Source: Anaerolineales bacterium (lineage in GTDB: Bacteria; Chloroflexota; Anaerolineae; Anaerolineales; UBA4823). Taken from it: 8,975 bases of DNA. The DNA is taken from positions 1 to 8,975 of the forward strand of contig JALHTN010000525.1 of assembly GCA_022865865.1 (NCBI GenBank). The letters are read 5' to 3'. The position numbers and the translations under genes were made by a program. Below, piece after piece: positions 1-7,072 of this stretch; the stretch's first letter is position 1; each line of letters begins with the position of its first letter. Below the pieces are notes generated by a model. The model made no database searches. It saw nothing but the letters and a program-made list of their open reading frames with translations, and was not told the origin of the DNA.

Positions 1-1578
1 CGCCCCAGGCTTGACGATCACGGTGGTGGGTCCCAGCGGGTCACCCAGGAAACGTGCTGCCCGAGAAGCACGCAGCGCTTCCAATACCTCAGGAGAACTC
101 AACCGCAGCACCAGCACCCGCTCGATGCGAGCCTGCCTGCCGTGCTGTTCGAAGCGCTCCAGCGCGGTCACCAGGTTGGGCGGCACTTGCTCTGCATGCT
201 TGCGCAGCAGCACCAGCAATTGGTCGATAACCAATCCACCCTCTTCTGCCCGCTTCAATGATCCCGGGGTGAGCTGGTAGGTATACTCCCCCCGCTTCAA
301 GTCGCCCCATCCACAAAAACGTGCTAATTGATAGCGGACAGAGCGGGGAACTCGCCTCGATAACACCAGGCGACCATCCGAACGCAGGATGATCTTCTGG
401 TCCTCGTCCGGTAAACCAGGGGGAGCCGTTCCCTGGAGCAGTGCTTCTGACCAAGTGGAAAAACGGAAAGCGGTCAGCGGTTTTTGCTTACCGGGAGCAG
501 CCAGATCCAAAATTCCCAACCAATGGTAATAACCCGTGATCGTGAAGCGCAGCAGCTGCCCATCGACCTGGTCCCAACTCTCAAAACCACGCAGGTAGGT
601 ATCCAGTTCTGCATGCCGGATGATCCAGGAATCATAATCTCCTGCAGGGCGCTGGTAATCGGGATTCTGTTCGTGAACCGTGTTGATAAAAGCGTTTAAC
701 CCCCACCAGGTGTCTTTTGGGATGGTGGTCAATAACTCAAGGATCGCACGTCTCGTTCGCAGTGGATCATTTCTCCACTCACCTTCCAGGATCAGCTCTG
801 GTATTTGCGCCAGTTCATTGAGCCGCTTGCTTTGCTGCCAGCCGGTCACCAATTGGAGCAGAGCGTGGCCTCGTTCAGCTTCGAGGAAAAGGCGGGTCGC
901 TTCCGGAATGGGTTTTCCTGCATCATCGAGTAAATTAGCTGCCTGAAGTAAGGATGTCAAGGTTCGCACAGAAGGTGAAAAATTCCCGGGGTAATCAGAC
1001 AAAGTGACCTGCTCCTCCGCCAATCCCATGCGCAGGGCAGCCAGCATGGTGCAGGTATCATCCAGTATACGGTCTGAAACGGGGTACGAATGAGCACGCT
1101 CATCCGGAATTGCAGCTCGCCCCAGGGGTTGGGGTGAACTCACCTGATCCACGGGCATGATTGTCTTCAAGTCATCTGGGATATAAGCATACTCCTCCGC
1201 CCCATCAGGTGTGTCAAAAAAAGCCCGCCCGATCAAACCCCGGTAGAATAAGATTTCCGCGGTCGAAATCGGATCCTGGTAGGGTCGGTCTCGATCCCTG
1301 CGGCCAGATCCCATCTCCCTGACAATGCCGTAGCGGCGGGTAAAAATTGGCCAGGTCAAACGACCATCATTGCTCAGCAGGTCACGAATCGCTGCCTGGG
1401 CTTCCATTGGCAGTGCTTGTACCATCTCATTCAGATGGGATTCATCCAGCAGCAACGGCAAGAGCCTGTTCAAACCCAGCTGGAAATCTTTAGCGGAAAA
1501 ATCCAAGCCCCACAACCCGGCTACAATCTGTAAATACCCCAGATCGTATGTACCTAGGGTTTGGGCAAGGTCGGGCAT
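1..1578 (-). CDS. Helicase-associated-domain protein (Helicase_C_3/XPB-like), 3' end cut by window
   Basis: The frame is open without a stop for 526 codons from the ATG at 1578-1576 and runs off the left edge, so the C-terminus is missing. I recognise it as a large Chloroflexota-type protein with a helicase-associated C-terminal domain (PF13625-like, 'XPB/Ssl2-like'). It carries no visible Walker A or DEAD-type box in the part seen, so it is probably not an active helicase by itself. Landmarks are residues 325-353 (YLRGFESWDQVDGQL... followed by GYYHWLG), residues 375-389 (TWSEALLQGTAPPGL), and residues 436-460, a helical stretch after LTPGSL. Residues 485-526 contain RVLVLRLSSPEVLEAL and GPTTVIV, which resembles the start of the Helicase_C_3 fold. 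The role is unknown; a DNA-binding or repair-associated function is only a guess from the family name. The gene lies 30 bp after the lipid-kinase stop and is probably co-transcribed. Its ribosome-binding site is weak (GTGGA just before the ATG). The family call is moderately sure. Confidence -1.
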   Translation of the reverse strand, partial: MPDLAQTLGTYDLGYLQIVAGLWGLDFSAKDFQLGLNRLLPLLLDESHLNEMVQALPMEAQAAIRDLLSNDGRLTWPIFTRRYGIVREMGSGRRDRDRPYQDPISTAEILFYRGLIGRAFFDTPDGAEEYAYIPDDLKTIMPVDQVSSPQPLGRAAIPDERAHSYPVSDRILDDTCTMLAALRMGLAEEQVTLSDYPGNFSPSVRTLTSLLQAANLLDDAGKPIPEATRLFLEAERGHALLQLVTGWQQSKRLNELAQIPELILEGEWRNDPLRTRRAILELLTTIPKDTWWGLNAFINTVHEQNPDYQRPAGDYDSWIIRHAELDTYLRGFESWDQVDGQLLRFTITGYYHWLGILDLAAPGKQKPLTAFRFSTWSEALLQGTAPPGLPDEDQKIILRSDGRLVLSRRVPRSVRYQLARFCGWGDLKRGEYTYQLTPGSLKRAEEGGLVIDQLLVLLRKHAEQVPPNLVTALERFEQHGRQARIERVLVLRLSSPEVLEALRASRAARFLGDPLGPTTVIVKPGA

Positions 1579-1608
1579 AGTTCCACTTCACAAGGGTATG
1601 GAAATCGG

Positions 1609-2523
1609 TTATATGATAACTTCAAGAGCAGATGGCAGGATTTTCACTGAAAGTTCACGCACATCGGTACCAAAACCAGCGTAGATCTCGCCATCCGTAT
1701 GGATCACCAGCGGTCGGTCAGAGCTGATTTTCACTTCCTTGAATTTATTAATCCTGACTTGCGAGAAGCGACCATGAGTACCCTTCATGACCTCCGGAAT
1801 CAGGCGAAACATCATCGGCCTGGAGACACTCGTAATGGCGGCGTAATCCAACCAGCCATCATCAACTTTAGCCTCCGGGGCGACATGAAAACCACCCCCC
1901 TCCCGGGGGCCATTGCAAAGCACGATCAGCAGGTTCTCCTCCTGCCAGGTTTCCTGGTCAGATTCAAAGGTGATCAACGCCGGATCATGGTTGAGCATGA
2001 TGGTTTGAATGGCTGCCCATAGATATACCAGGAATCCGCTCAGGACAGGGATATTGCGAGAATGGATGGTCGCTTTAGCATCGAAGCCAATACCCAGCGT
2101 ATTATCCCAGTATTCTTTACGTGAGCCGCTCTCGATCTGGGCGATATCAATAAATTTTGGTTCACCGGTAAAAACCTGGCGCATTGCCTTGGCAGGTTGG
2201 GTCTGCATGCCAACATTACTGGCGAAATCATTACCGGTACCTACCGGCACGATTCCCAGGCGCGGCCTGCGTTCTTTAGGCACCTGCATGAGACCATTGA
2301 TCACCTCATGAGTGGTACCATCGCCTCCTACCGAAATCACCAGCTCGTAACCCTCATCCGCTGCCTGGCGAGCCAATTCTGTGGCATGGGTAGGGTAGAC
2401 CGTCCCCGTCCAATCAGCACCACCAAATTCTTCGACGACCGAACGTAGATCTGAACCCCAACGCCAGGCACGGCCAAGATCTGCATTGGGATTGATGATT
2501 AATTTTGTATTGTGTTTGGGCAT
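1609..2523 (-). CDS. Diacylglycerol kinase family lipid kinase (YegS/DgkB/BmrU type)
   Basis: This is a 304-residue soluble lipid kinase of the DAGK_cat superfamily, about the usual length of 290-310. Such enzymes transfer phosphate from ATP to diacylglycerol or a related lipid at the inner membrane face and return it to phospholipid synthesis. Visible motifs are the N-terminal strand LIINPNA (residues 8-14), the nucleotide-binding GGDGTTHE loop (66-73), GTGNDFA (95-101), and a C-terminal TDGE (276-279), which matches the conserved catalytic-site region of the DgkB/YegS fold. There are no membrane segments. The start at 2523 places the first beta strand directly after the N-terminus, as is usual; no clear Shine-Dalgarno sequence precedes it. 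The start lies only 5 bp after the stop of the DUF429 gene, which suggests translational coupling. The exact lipid substrate (diacylglycerol, phosphatidylglycerol, sphingoid base or undecaprenol) cannot be told. The family call is secure. Confidence -1.
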   Translation of the reverse strand: MPKHNTKLIINPNADLGRAWRWGSDLRSVVEEFGGADWTGTVYPTHATELARQAADEGYELVISVGGDGTTHEVINGLMQVPKERRPRLGIVPVGTGNDFASNVGMQTQPAKAMRQVFTGEPKFIDIAQIESGSRKEYWDNTLGIGFDAKATIHSRNIPVLSGFLVYLWAAIQTIMLNHDPALITFESDQETWQEENLLIVLCNGPREGGGFHVAPEAKVDDGWLDYAAITSVSRPMMFRLIPEVMKGTHGRFSQVRINKFKEVKISSDRPLVIHTDGEIYAGFGTDVRELSVKILPSALEVII

Positions 2524-2528
2524 AATTG

Positions 2529-3299
2529 TTACGAATACCGGCTCTGAATCTGCGGGGCGGGTAAAACGGTCTGTCCTTCTACTGGATCCCCCACCAATGA
2601 GATCTGGTCGGGTTCATTGCCCGCCATCCAGGCTGTGTATGCGGCAACCATGGCATCAAGTTCTTCCACCTGATACAAATCATCGATCGGCAGCAGGCCC
2701 TGCAGCAAACGATGCCGGGTGATCTCTTCAAATATATACATCGGGTCAGGAATGTTAAGATCACATTTGTACAGGACCAGCTGGCGTTGAATGCGGCCTT
2801 CTAAAGTATTTTTGGGTAAGGGCAAAACCTTCAGCAGTACAGAAAAACTGGCATGCGGGTAAACTTCAAGGTATTGGTGGGCGGCATCTTTTTGCGGGTA
2901 AGTACGATAATCCAGGTTTTTTAATCGCTGAAAGAGGGTGAAGCCTTGCTGCATCCATCTTGGGCAGTCTTCGACCAAGGCGCAGGTTTGCGGCATATAG
3001 ATATTGTGTTGTCGCAGTAGATACTCCACAACCCGGAAATCCCTCCAGCGACCTGGTCTTGGGGGTGGTGAAAGACGATCACGCACTTCAGCTCGATCCA
3101 TAAATCCCTGGTTGGGAGCGCGCGGTGCGCACACCGCAACGACCGCTGACCGTTGTCCAGCCACGAATGCCAGCACTTCTTCCATATCTCCCTTTCCTAT
3201 CGCCAGCAAGCTGCGCTCCTGATCCAGGGCAATATAAGTGAAAGGCCGTTCACCAGCTGTGGGGTCTATCCCCAAATAGGTAGTATTGCTATAAAACAT
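2529..3299 (-). CDS. DUF429 domain protein, predicted RNase H-fold nuclease-like
   Basis: This 256-residue protein matches the layout of DUF429 (predicted nuclease, RNase H-like fold) as I remember it. An N-terminal strand, YLGIDPTAGERPFTYIALD (residues 8-26), carries a candidate metal-binding Asp12. A second strand, VVAVCAP (53-59), sits where family members usually have an acidic residue before Ala-Pro. An Arg/Glu-containing helix lies around 84-100, followed by LEVYPHASF (144-152), a basic KNTLEGRIQRQ segment (163-173), and ELDAMVAAYTAWMA (213-226), whose Asp215 matches the late conserved Asp/Ala helix. The usual Asp in the second strand is Cys57 here, so catalytic competence is uncertain. 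No biochemical role is established for the family to my knowledge. It is the first gene of the leftward unit, immediately upstream of the lipid kinase. No Shine-Dalgarno sequence is seen before the ATG, and a weak promoter candidate lies 43-71 bp upstream. The family assignment is fairly sure; the function is unknown. Confidence -1.
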   Translation of the reverse strand: MFYSNTTYLGIDPTAGERPFTYIALDQERSLLAIGKGDMEEVLAFVAGQRSAVVAVCAPRAPNQGFMDRAEVRDRLSPPPRPGRWRDFRVVEYLLRQHNIYMPQTCALVEDCPRWMQQGFTLFQRLKNLDYRTYPQKDAAHQYLEVYPHASFSVLLKVLPLPKNTLEGRIQRQLVLYKCDLNIPDPMYIFEEITRHRLLQGLLPIDDLYQVEELDAMVAAYTAWMAGNEPDQISLVGDPVEGQTVLPAPQIQSRYS

Positions 3300-3341
3300 G
3301 TGCTTTTATGATTGTTCTTAGGTGATATTCGCGTTGAATAG

Positions 3342-3370
3342 AGTTTAGCGTAAAAGTTTATAAGTTGCAA
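3342..3370 (-). promoter_or_regulatory. Candidate sigma-70 promoter for the DUF429/lipid kinase/helicase-associated unit
   Basis: Reading the minus strand, TTGCAA (3370-3365) and TAAACT (3347-3342) are separated by 17 bp. Each hexamer matches the sigma-70 consensus at four of six positions. The expected start of transcription would lie near 3335, about 36 bp before the ATG at 3299. The area is AT-rich, so a chance match is quite possible. Confidence -1.
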
Positions 3371-3416
3371 TAAGCAAATCAGGAAATCTGTCATGCCCAA
3401 AACCCGCGGCCCATCT

Positions 3417-3445
3417 TTGACTTGTATGTTAGCCTGGACTATACT
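3417..3445 (+). promoter_or_regulatory. Strong sigma-70-type promoter of the dehydrogenase gene
   Basis: TTGACT (3417-3422) and TATACT (3440-3445) are separated by exactly 17 bp, and each matches the bacterial housekeeping consensus at five of six positions. Transcription would begin near 3452, giving a 5' leader of about 55 bases before the ATG at 3507. It lies in the AT-rich divergent spacer, at the right distance and orientation. This is the best promoter match I found in the window. Confidence -1.
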
Positions 3446-3458
3446 TAATATTGAGTTT

Positions 3459-3468
3459 TTTAGCTAAA
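3459..3468. promoter_or_regulatory. 10-bp perfect palindrome, possible operator
   Basis: TTTAGCTAAA is a perfect inverted repeat located about 7-16 bases after the predicted transcription start of the dehydrogenase promoter, a common position for a repressor site. It is short and AT-rich, so it could be chance. No regulator gene is present in the window to pair it with. Confidence -1.
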
Positions 3469-3492
3469 TATCTTTCGCAAAAACCCAACATA

Positions 3493-3498
3493 AGGAGA
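3493..3498 (+). promoter_or_regulatory. Ribosome-binding site that fixes the dehydrogenase start
   Basis: AGGAGA is a strong Shine-Dalgarno match. It is 8 bases from the ATG at 3507 but only 2 bases from the in-frame GTG at 3501. The spacing favours ATG 3507 as the real start. Confidence -1.
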
Positions 3499-3506
3499 TT
3501 GTGCTG

Positions 3507-5084
3507 ATGTCGGAATCTACATTCAAGTTAACTTATGCAACCATGTTCAACCCACCTGAAGAGCTGCATACTCGTTTTGAACAGGTTTTGGTTGAGGTGA
3601 AAGCCCAGTTAGGGCAGGAACACGGCATGATCATTAATGGTGAAGAGCGTCTCGCCAGTGAGAAATTCGAAGATCGCTCCCCCTCCAATACCGACCAGGT
3701 ATTAGGCTTGTTCCAAAAGGGTACCGCTCAAGATGCCAATGATGCAATTGCTGCCGCTCGCAAAGCTTTTCCTGCCTGGAGTGGGCTGGCATGGCAAGAG
3801 CGGGTCAGGCTGGTGCGAAAAGCTGCAGATCTTATAGATCAGAGAACTATCGAAATCGGAGCGGTTCTGGCACTGGAAGTAGGCAAGAACCGCATGGAGT
3901 CACTGGGTGATATCGCCGAAACCGCAGACTTAATCCGCTATTCCTGCTACCAGATGGAGAAGAATGAAGGCTATGTCGTCGAGATGGGTCGTGATCCCTT
4001 GGTGGGATACACTGCCACCAACGTCTCAGCGCTGCGCCCATACGGTGTGTGGTTGGTGATCAGCCCCTTTAACTTCCCTGGCGCGCTGACCGGAGGTCCT
4101 TCCGGCGCCGCTCTAGTAGCCGGGAATACGATCGTGATCAAACCTGCCACGGACACCCCCTGGACCGTGCGCCTGCTGGCAGAGTGTTTTCGAGATGCAG
4201 GACTTCCCGATGGGGCCTTCAACTACGTGACCGGTCCTGGGAGCACCCTGGGGCAGGCCTTGATCGACAATCCGGATGTTGACGGTGTTACCTTCACCGG
4301 CTCCTTTGATGTCGGCATGGGTATTTACCGCGATTTTGCCAAAGGAGGCTATGTGCGCCCAACAATTCTGGAATTGGGTGGTAAAAACCCGGCCATCGTT
4401 TCCCGGAATGCGGATGTGGAACGGGCTGCCATCGGAATTGTGCGCTCTGCCTTTGGTTTGCAGGGACAAAAGTGCTCTGCCTGTTCACGAGTATTCGTCG
4501 AGGAACCACTCTATGATACCCTGGTCAATAAGGTTGTAGAACTGACCAACAAACTGGCTGTCGGTGATCCAACACAGCGCGATGTTTATATGGGACCGGT
4601 GATCAACCAGAGTTCCTATAAAGATTTCCAGGATTTCAGCGAAGAATTATCCCAGGCAGGTACTTTCCTCACCGGCGGAAAGGTCTTGACCGATGGTGAA
4701 TATGGCAAGGGCTACTTCTGCCCACCCACCCTGGTGGCTGACGTACCGCTCGACCATCGTCTTTGGAAGCACGAAATGTTCTTGCCGATCACCACAGTAG
4801 CGAAAGTAGCCAACCTGGATGAAGCCATGCAGCTGGCCAACGATGTTAACTACGGTCTTACGGCTGGTTTCTATGGTTCACCCGAAGAGACGAAATGGTT
4901 CTTCGAGAATATCCAGGCTGGAGTCACTTACGCCAACCGGCCTCAAGGAGCAACCACGGGTGCCTGGCCAGGATTCCAGCCATTCGGTGGGTGGAAAGGT
5001 TCCGGTTCATCCGGCAAGAATGCTGGCGGTCACTATTACCTGCCGCTCTACATGCATGAACAAATCCAGACCACGATCGAGTGA
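3507..5084 (+). CDS. pruA: L-glutamate gamma-semialdehyde (1-pyrroline-5-carboxylate) dehydrogenase
   Basis: This 525-residue NAD(P)-dependent aldehyde dehydrogenase oxidises glutamate-5-semialdehyde, the open form of pyrroline-5-carboxylate, to glutamate. It is the last step of proline and arginine/ornithine breakdown in the cytoplasm. Numbering from ATG 3507, the N-terminus has the LTYATMFNPP opening seen in monofunctional P5CDH. SPFNFP (186-191) contains the oxyanion Asn189. Lys212 lies in the cofactor-binding IKPA, FTGS is at 263-266, and the general-base Glu289 is in ELGGKN. The catalytic Cys323 lies in QKCSAC, a P5CDH-like context, and FGGWKGSG (493-500) is near the C-terminus. All key residues are present and the length is normal for the family. 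The GTG at 3501 is in frame, but the ribosome-binding site spacing favours 3507. It is driven by a strong promoter at 3417-3445. No proline dehydrogenase gene is visible beside it. It could instead act on another semialdehyde, but P5CDH is the best call. Confidence -1.
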   Translation: MSESTFKLTYATMFNPPEELHTRFEQVLVEVKAQLGQEHGMIINGEERLASEKFEDRSPSNTDQVLGLFQKGTAQDANDAIAAARKAFPAWSGLAWQERVRLVRKAADLIDQRTIEIGAVLALEVGKNRMESLGDIAETADLIRYSCYQMEKNEGYVVEMGRDPLVGYTATNVSALRPYGVWLVISPFNFPGALTGGPSGAALVAGNTIVIKPATDTPWTVRLLAECFRDAGLPDGAFNYVTGPGSTLGQALIDNPDVDGVTFTGSFDVGMGIYRDFAKGGYVRPTILELGGKNPAIVSRNADVERAAIGIVRSAFGLQGQKCSACSRVFVEEPLYDTLVNKVVELTNKLAVGDPTQRDVYMGPVINQSSYKDFQDFSEELSQAGTFLTGGKVLTDGEYGKGYFCPPTLVADVPLDHRLWKHEMFLPITTVAKVANLDEAMQLANDVNYGLTAGFYGSPEETKWFFENIQAGVTYANRPQGATTGAWPGFQPFGGWKGSGSSGKNAGGHYYLPLYMHEQIQTTIE

Positions 5085-5121
5085 ACGTGTCCGTACATGG
5101 ATAATTTTGGATGAAACCAGG

Positions 5122-5255
5122 GGCTGTCCAAAAATGAGGGCATGTCATTTTGAACCATGCACTGAGCTTGGTCGAAGTGGTGGTGAAGAATCTCTGAAAG
5201 CGCCAGCGAGACCCACCTCCCCGCAGTGGACTGGGCTTCGACCAGGATGACAGCC
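5122..5255. repeat. Fold-back (MITE-like) intergenic repeat
   Basis: The gap between the dehydrogenase and the CoA-transferase holds a nested inverted repeat. The outer arms are GGCTGTC (5122-5128) and GACAGCC (5249-5255). Inner arms are TGTCAT (5143-5148) with ATGACA (5247-5252), then TGGTCGAAG (5169-5177) with CTTCGACCA (5236-5244), a perfect 9-bp pair, and GGTGG/CCACC nearer the loop. The TGTCAT...GGTCGAAG style with an AGAATCT segment recalls dispersed intergenic repeats that I remember from Chloroflexota and other environmental genomes. No transposase is present. The borders are uncertain: either about 5143-5252 or about 5120-5258. In RNA it could fold into a long hairpin, but no T-run follows, so it is not a typical intrinsic terminator. 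Confidence -1.
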
Positions 5256-5288
5256 TCCTATCTTTATTCTGCGAACCAAGAAGGATCC

Positions 5289-6191
5289 ATGGGAAAATTA
5301 GTACCTTTATCGTCTGCGATCCAAAGCCATGTCCATCCTGGAGATACGCTATACGCGGCTGGGTTCACCCACCTGATCCCCTTTGCCGCCGGACATGAAA
5401 TCATCCGCCAGGGTTTGCGGGAGCTGGTAATAGCACGTGCAACCCCAGACCTGATATACGACCAGCTGGTTGCCGCTGGCTGTGCCCGCAAGGTTATCTT
5501 CTCCTACATGGGCAACCCGGGTGTGGGTTCTTTGCGGATCGTGCGCGGGGAGATTGAGGCTGGCAGATTGGAATGGGAGGAATACTCTCACTTCAGCATG
5601 ATCACCCGTTTGCAGGCCGGTGCTGCCGGGCTGCCTTTTTTACCCATGAACCCGACCGCAGCATCAGACCTGGAACGAGCCAATCCTCAGTACCGCACAA
5701 TCAAAGATCCATATTCAGATCGGGAAGTAGTCACTGTCCCGGCGCTGAATCCAGATGTGGCCATCGTGCATGTGCAGCGAGCCGATCCAGATGGAAATGC
5801 GCAAATCTGGGGCATCATCGGCGAACAAAAAGAAGCTGCCTTTGCCTCCCAGCGGGTGATCCTGACCGCTGAGGAGATCGTCAGTCAGGATGTGATCCGC
5901 TCCGATCCCAACCGGACATTGATCCCGGGATTTATTGTTGATGCGGTCTGTCATGTCCCTTATGCAGCTCACCCCTCGTACACTCAAGGCTATTACGACC
6001 GGGATAATGCTTTCTACCTGAATTGGGATCAGATCAGCAGTGATAAAAATTCCATCCAGGCATACCTTGATGAGTGGGTCTTTGGCGTTGAAGATCGCGC
6101 GGCTTACTGGCAGAAATTAGGATCAGAGGTACATTCACGCTTGCAGGCAGGCAGCCGCCCCAGTGCGCCTGTCAATTACGGCAGGTATTAA
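5289..6191 (+). CDS. CoA-transferase family I, alpha subunit (GctA-like)
   Basis: This 300-residue alpha subunit belongs to a two-component family I CoA-transferase of the glutaconate CoA-transferase type. With its beta partner it would move CoA between acyl-CoA and a free carboxylic acid in the cytoplasm. Family features are an early GDTLYAAGFTHLIPFA glycine/hydrophobic segment (18-33), EIIRQGLRELVIA (37-49), a central AGAAGLPFLPM (110-120), the highly characteristic PALNPDVAIVHVQRADPDGN (151-170), AEEIV (194-198), and PGFIVDAVCHVPYAAHPS (213-230). The length is close to GctA. I chose ATG 5289 because AAGAAGGA (5278-5285) lies just before it. An in-frame ATG at 5226 would translate repeat DNA. 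The gene is 71 bp upstream of the beta subunit. The substrate is unknown; glutaconate/2-hydroxyglutarate, 3-oxoacids or an IpdAB-like ring-cleaving hydrolase role are all possible. Confidence -1.
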   Translation: MGKLVPLSSAIQSHVHPGDTLYAAGFTHLIPFAAGHEIIRQGLRELVIARATPDLIYDQLVAAGCARKVIFSYMGNPGVGSLRIVRGEIEAGRLEWEEYSHFSMITRLQAGAAGLPFLPMNPTAASDLERANPQYRTIKDPYSDREVVTVPALNPDVAIVHVQRADPDGNAQIWGIIGEQKEAAFASQRVILTAEEIVSQDVIRSDPNRTLIPGFIVDAVCHVPYAAHPSYTQGYYDRDNAFYLNWDQISSDKNSIQAYLDEWVFGVEDRAAYWQKLGSEVHSRLQAGSRPSAPVNYGRY

Positions 6192-6262
6192 TCCAATCTT
6201 GACTGCGATTTATACACTCCGAATCATTTTCGTGTGGTAGAAGGGTTATCATCTAGGAAAAA

Positions 6263-7033
6263 ATGACAAACTCATCCAATTATTCTTCTGCTGAATTGAT
6301 GACCATCAACGCCGCCCGCTTGCTGCGTGATGGTGATGTCGTCTTTGTGGGTGTCGGTCTTCCCAACTTAGCCTGCAACTTGGCCCGGCGAACCCACGCG
6401 CCCGGCCTGGTGATGATTTACGAGGCTGGAGTGATCGGTGCCCAACCAGAGCGACTGCCGCTTTCCATTGGAGACCCAACCCTGGTCAGCGGAGCACTCT
6501 CAGTTTGCAGCATGTATGAGATCTTCACCCTCTACCTGCAGCGCGGTAATATTGATGTCGGTTTTTTGGGCGGCGCTCAAATCGATCGCTTCGGTAATAT
6601 CAATGCTACAGTGATCGGTGATTACGATCAACCCAAGGTCCGCCTGCCAGGCTCAGGCGGAGCAATGGAAATCGCAGCCTGGGCAAATCGCTGTTACATT
6701 ATGACCCCGCACCAAATCCGGCGCTTTCCAGAAAAAGTTGATTTTCGCACTTCCGCTGGCTTCCTCAGCGGTCGGAAGGAACGCGAGGCGGCCCAGCTGC
6801 GCGGTGGCGGCCCCCAGGCAGTTGTCACCAATTTGGGGATCCTCGAACCCGATCAGGACGGGGAACTGCGTTTAACTGCCTTGCATCCCGGCATCCAGGT
6901 TGAGCAAGTGCGCCAGAATACCGGTTGGGACCTCAAGGTTGCCTCCCGGCTGCAGGTTACCCAACCACCCAGCCCGGAAGAATTAATTATCTTGCACGAG
7001 GAACTCGACCCGCATGGGATCTATCTTAAATAA
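6263..7033 (+). CDS. CoA-transferase family I, beta subunit (GctB-like)
   Basis: This 256-residue partner of the preceding alpha subunit has the usual GctB length. Visible features are GDVVFVGVGLPNLA (24-37), MIYEAGVIGA (51-60) with Glu54, a conserved FLGGAQIDRFGNIN (101-114), and the glycine loop LPGSGGAMEIA (128-138). In Acidaminococcus glutaconate CoA-transferase the catalytic residue that forms the acyl-CoA thioester is beta-Glu54, and the Glu here falls at the same number and in the same hydrophobic-EAG context. The active site therefore appears intact. TAGGA (6254-6258) precedes the ATG with a short spacer, which supports the start at 6263. The 71-bp gap after the alpha gene contains no convincing promoter or terminator, so the two are probably co-transcribed. 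The family call is secure; the substrate is not determined. Confidence -1.
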   Translation: MTNSSNYSSAELMTINAARLLRDGDVVFVGVGLPNLACNLARRTHAPGLVMIYEAGVIGAQPERLPLSIGDPTLVSGALSVCSMYEIFTLYLQRGNIDVGFLGGAQIDRFGNINATVIGDYDQPKVRLPGSGGAMEIAAWANRCYIMTPHQIRRFPEKVDFRTSAGFLSGRKEREAAQLRGGGPQAVVTNLGILEPDQDGELRLTALHPGIQVEQVRQNTGWDLKVASRLQVTQPPSPEELIILHEELDPHGIYLK

Positions 7034-7072
7034 TTTAATAAGTTAGGCAACCTCGAACTTTAGACCACTCCT

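Noticed and set aside
89..454. Minus-strand ORF of 121 residues
   Set aside because: It lies inside the helicase-associated gene in another frame, with low-complexity Ala/Gly/Arg-rich translation and no family resemblance.
3360..3374. Two ATAAG direct repeats 10 bp apart in the divergent spacer as a regulator-binding site
   Set aside because: Five-base repeats in AT-rich DNA are expected by chance, and no further copies follow.
5226..5288. In-frame upstream ATG that would lengthen the CoA-transferase alpha subunit by 21 residues
   Set aside because: The extension translates part of the fold-back repeat, has no ribosome-binding site, and looks unlike the family N-terminus; ATG 5289 has a Shine-Dalgarno match.
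6199..6227. TTGACT in the gap between the CoA-transferase subunits as a promoter
   Set aside because: No acceptable -10 hexamer occurs at 16-18 bp, so it is probably a chance -35 match.
7034..7072. Search for an intrinsic terminator after the CoA-transferase beta subunit
   Set aside because: No stem followed by a T-run is present.
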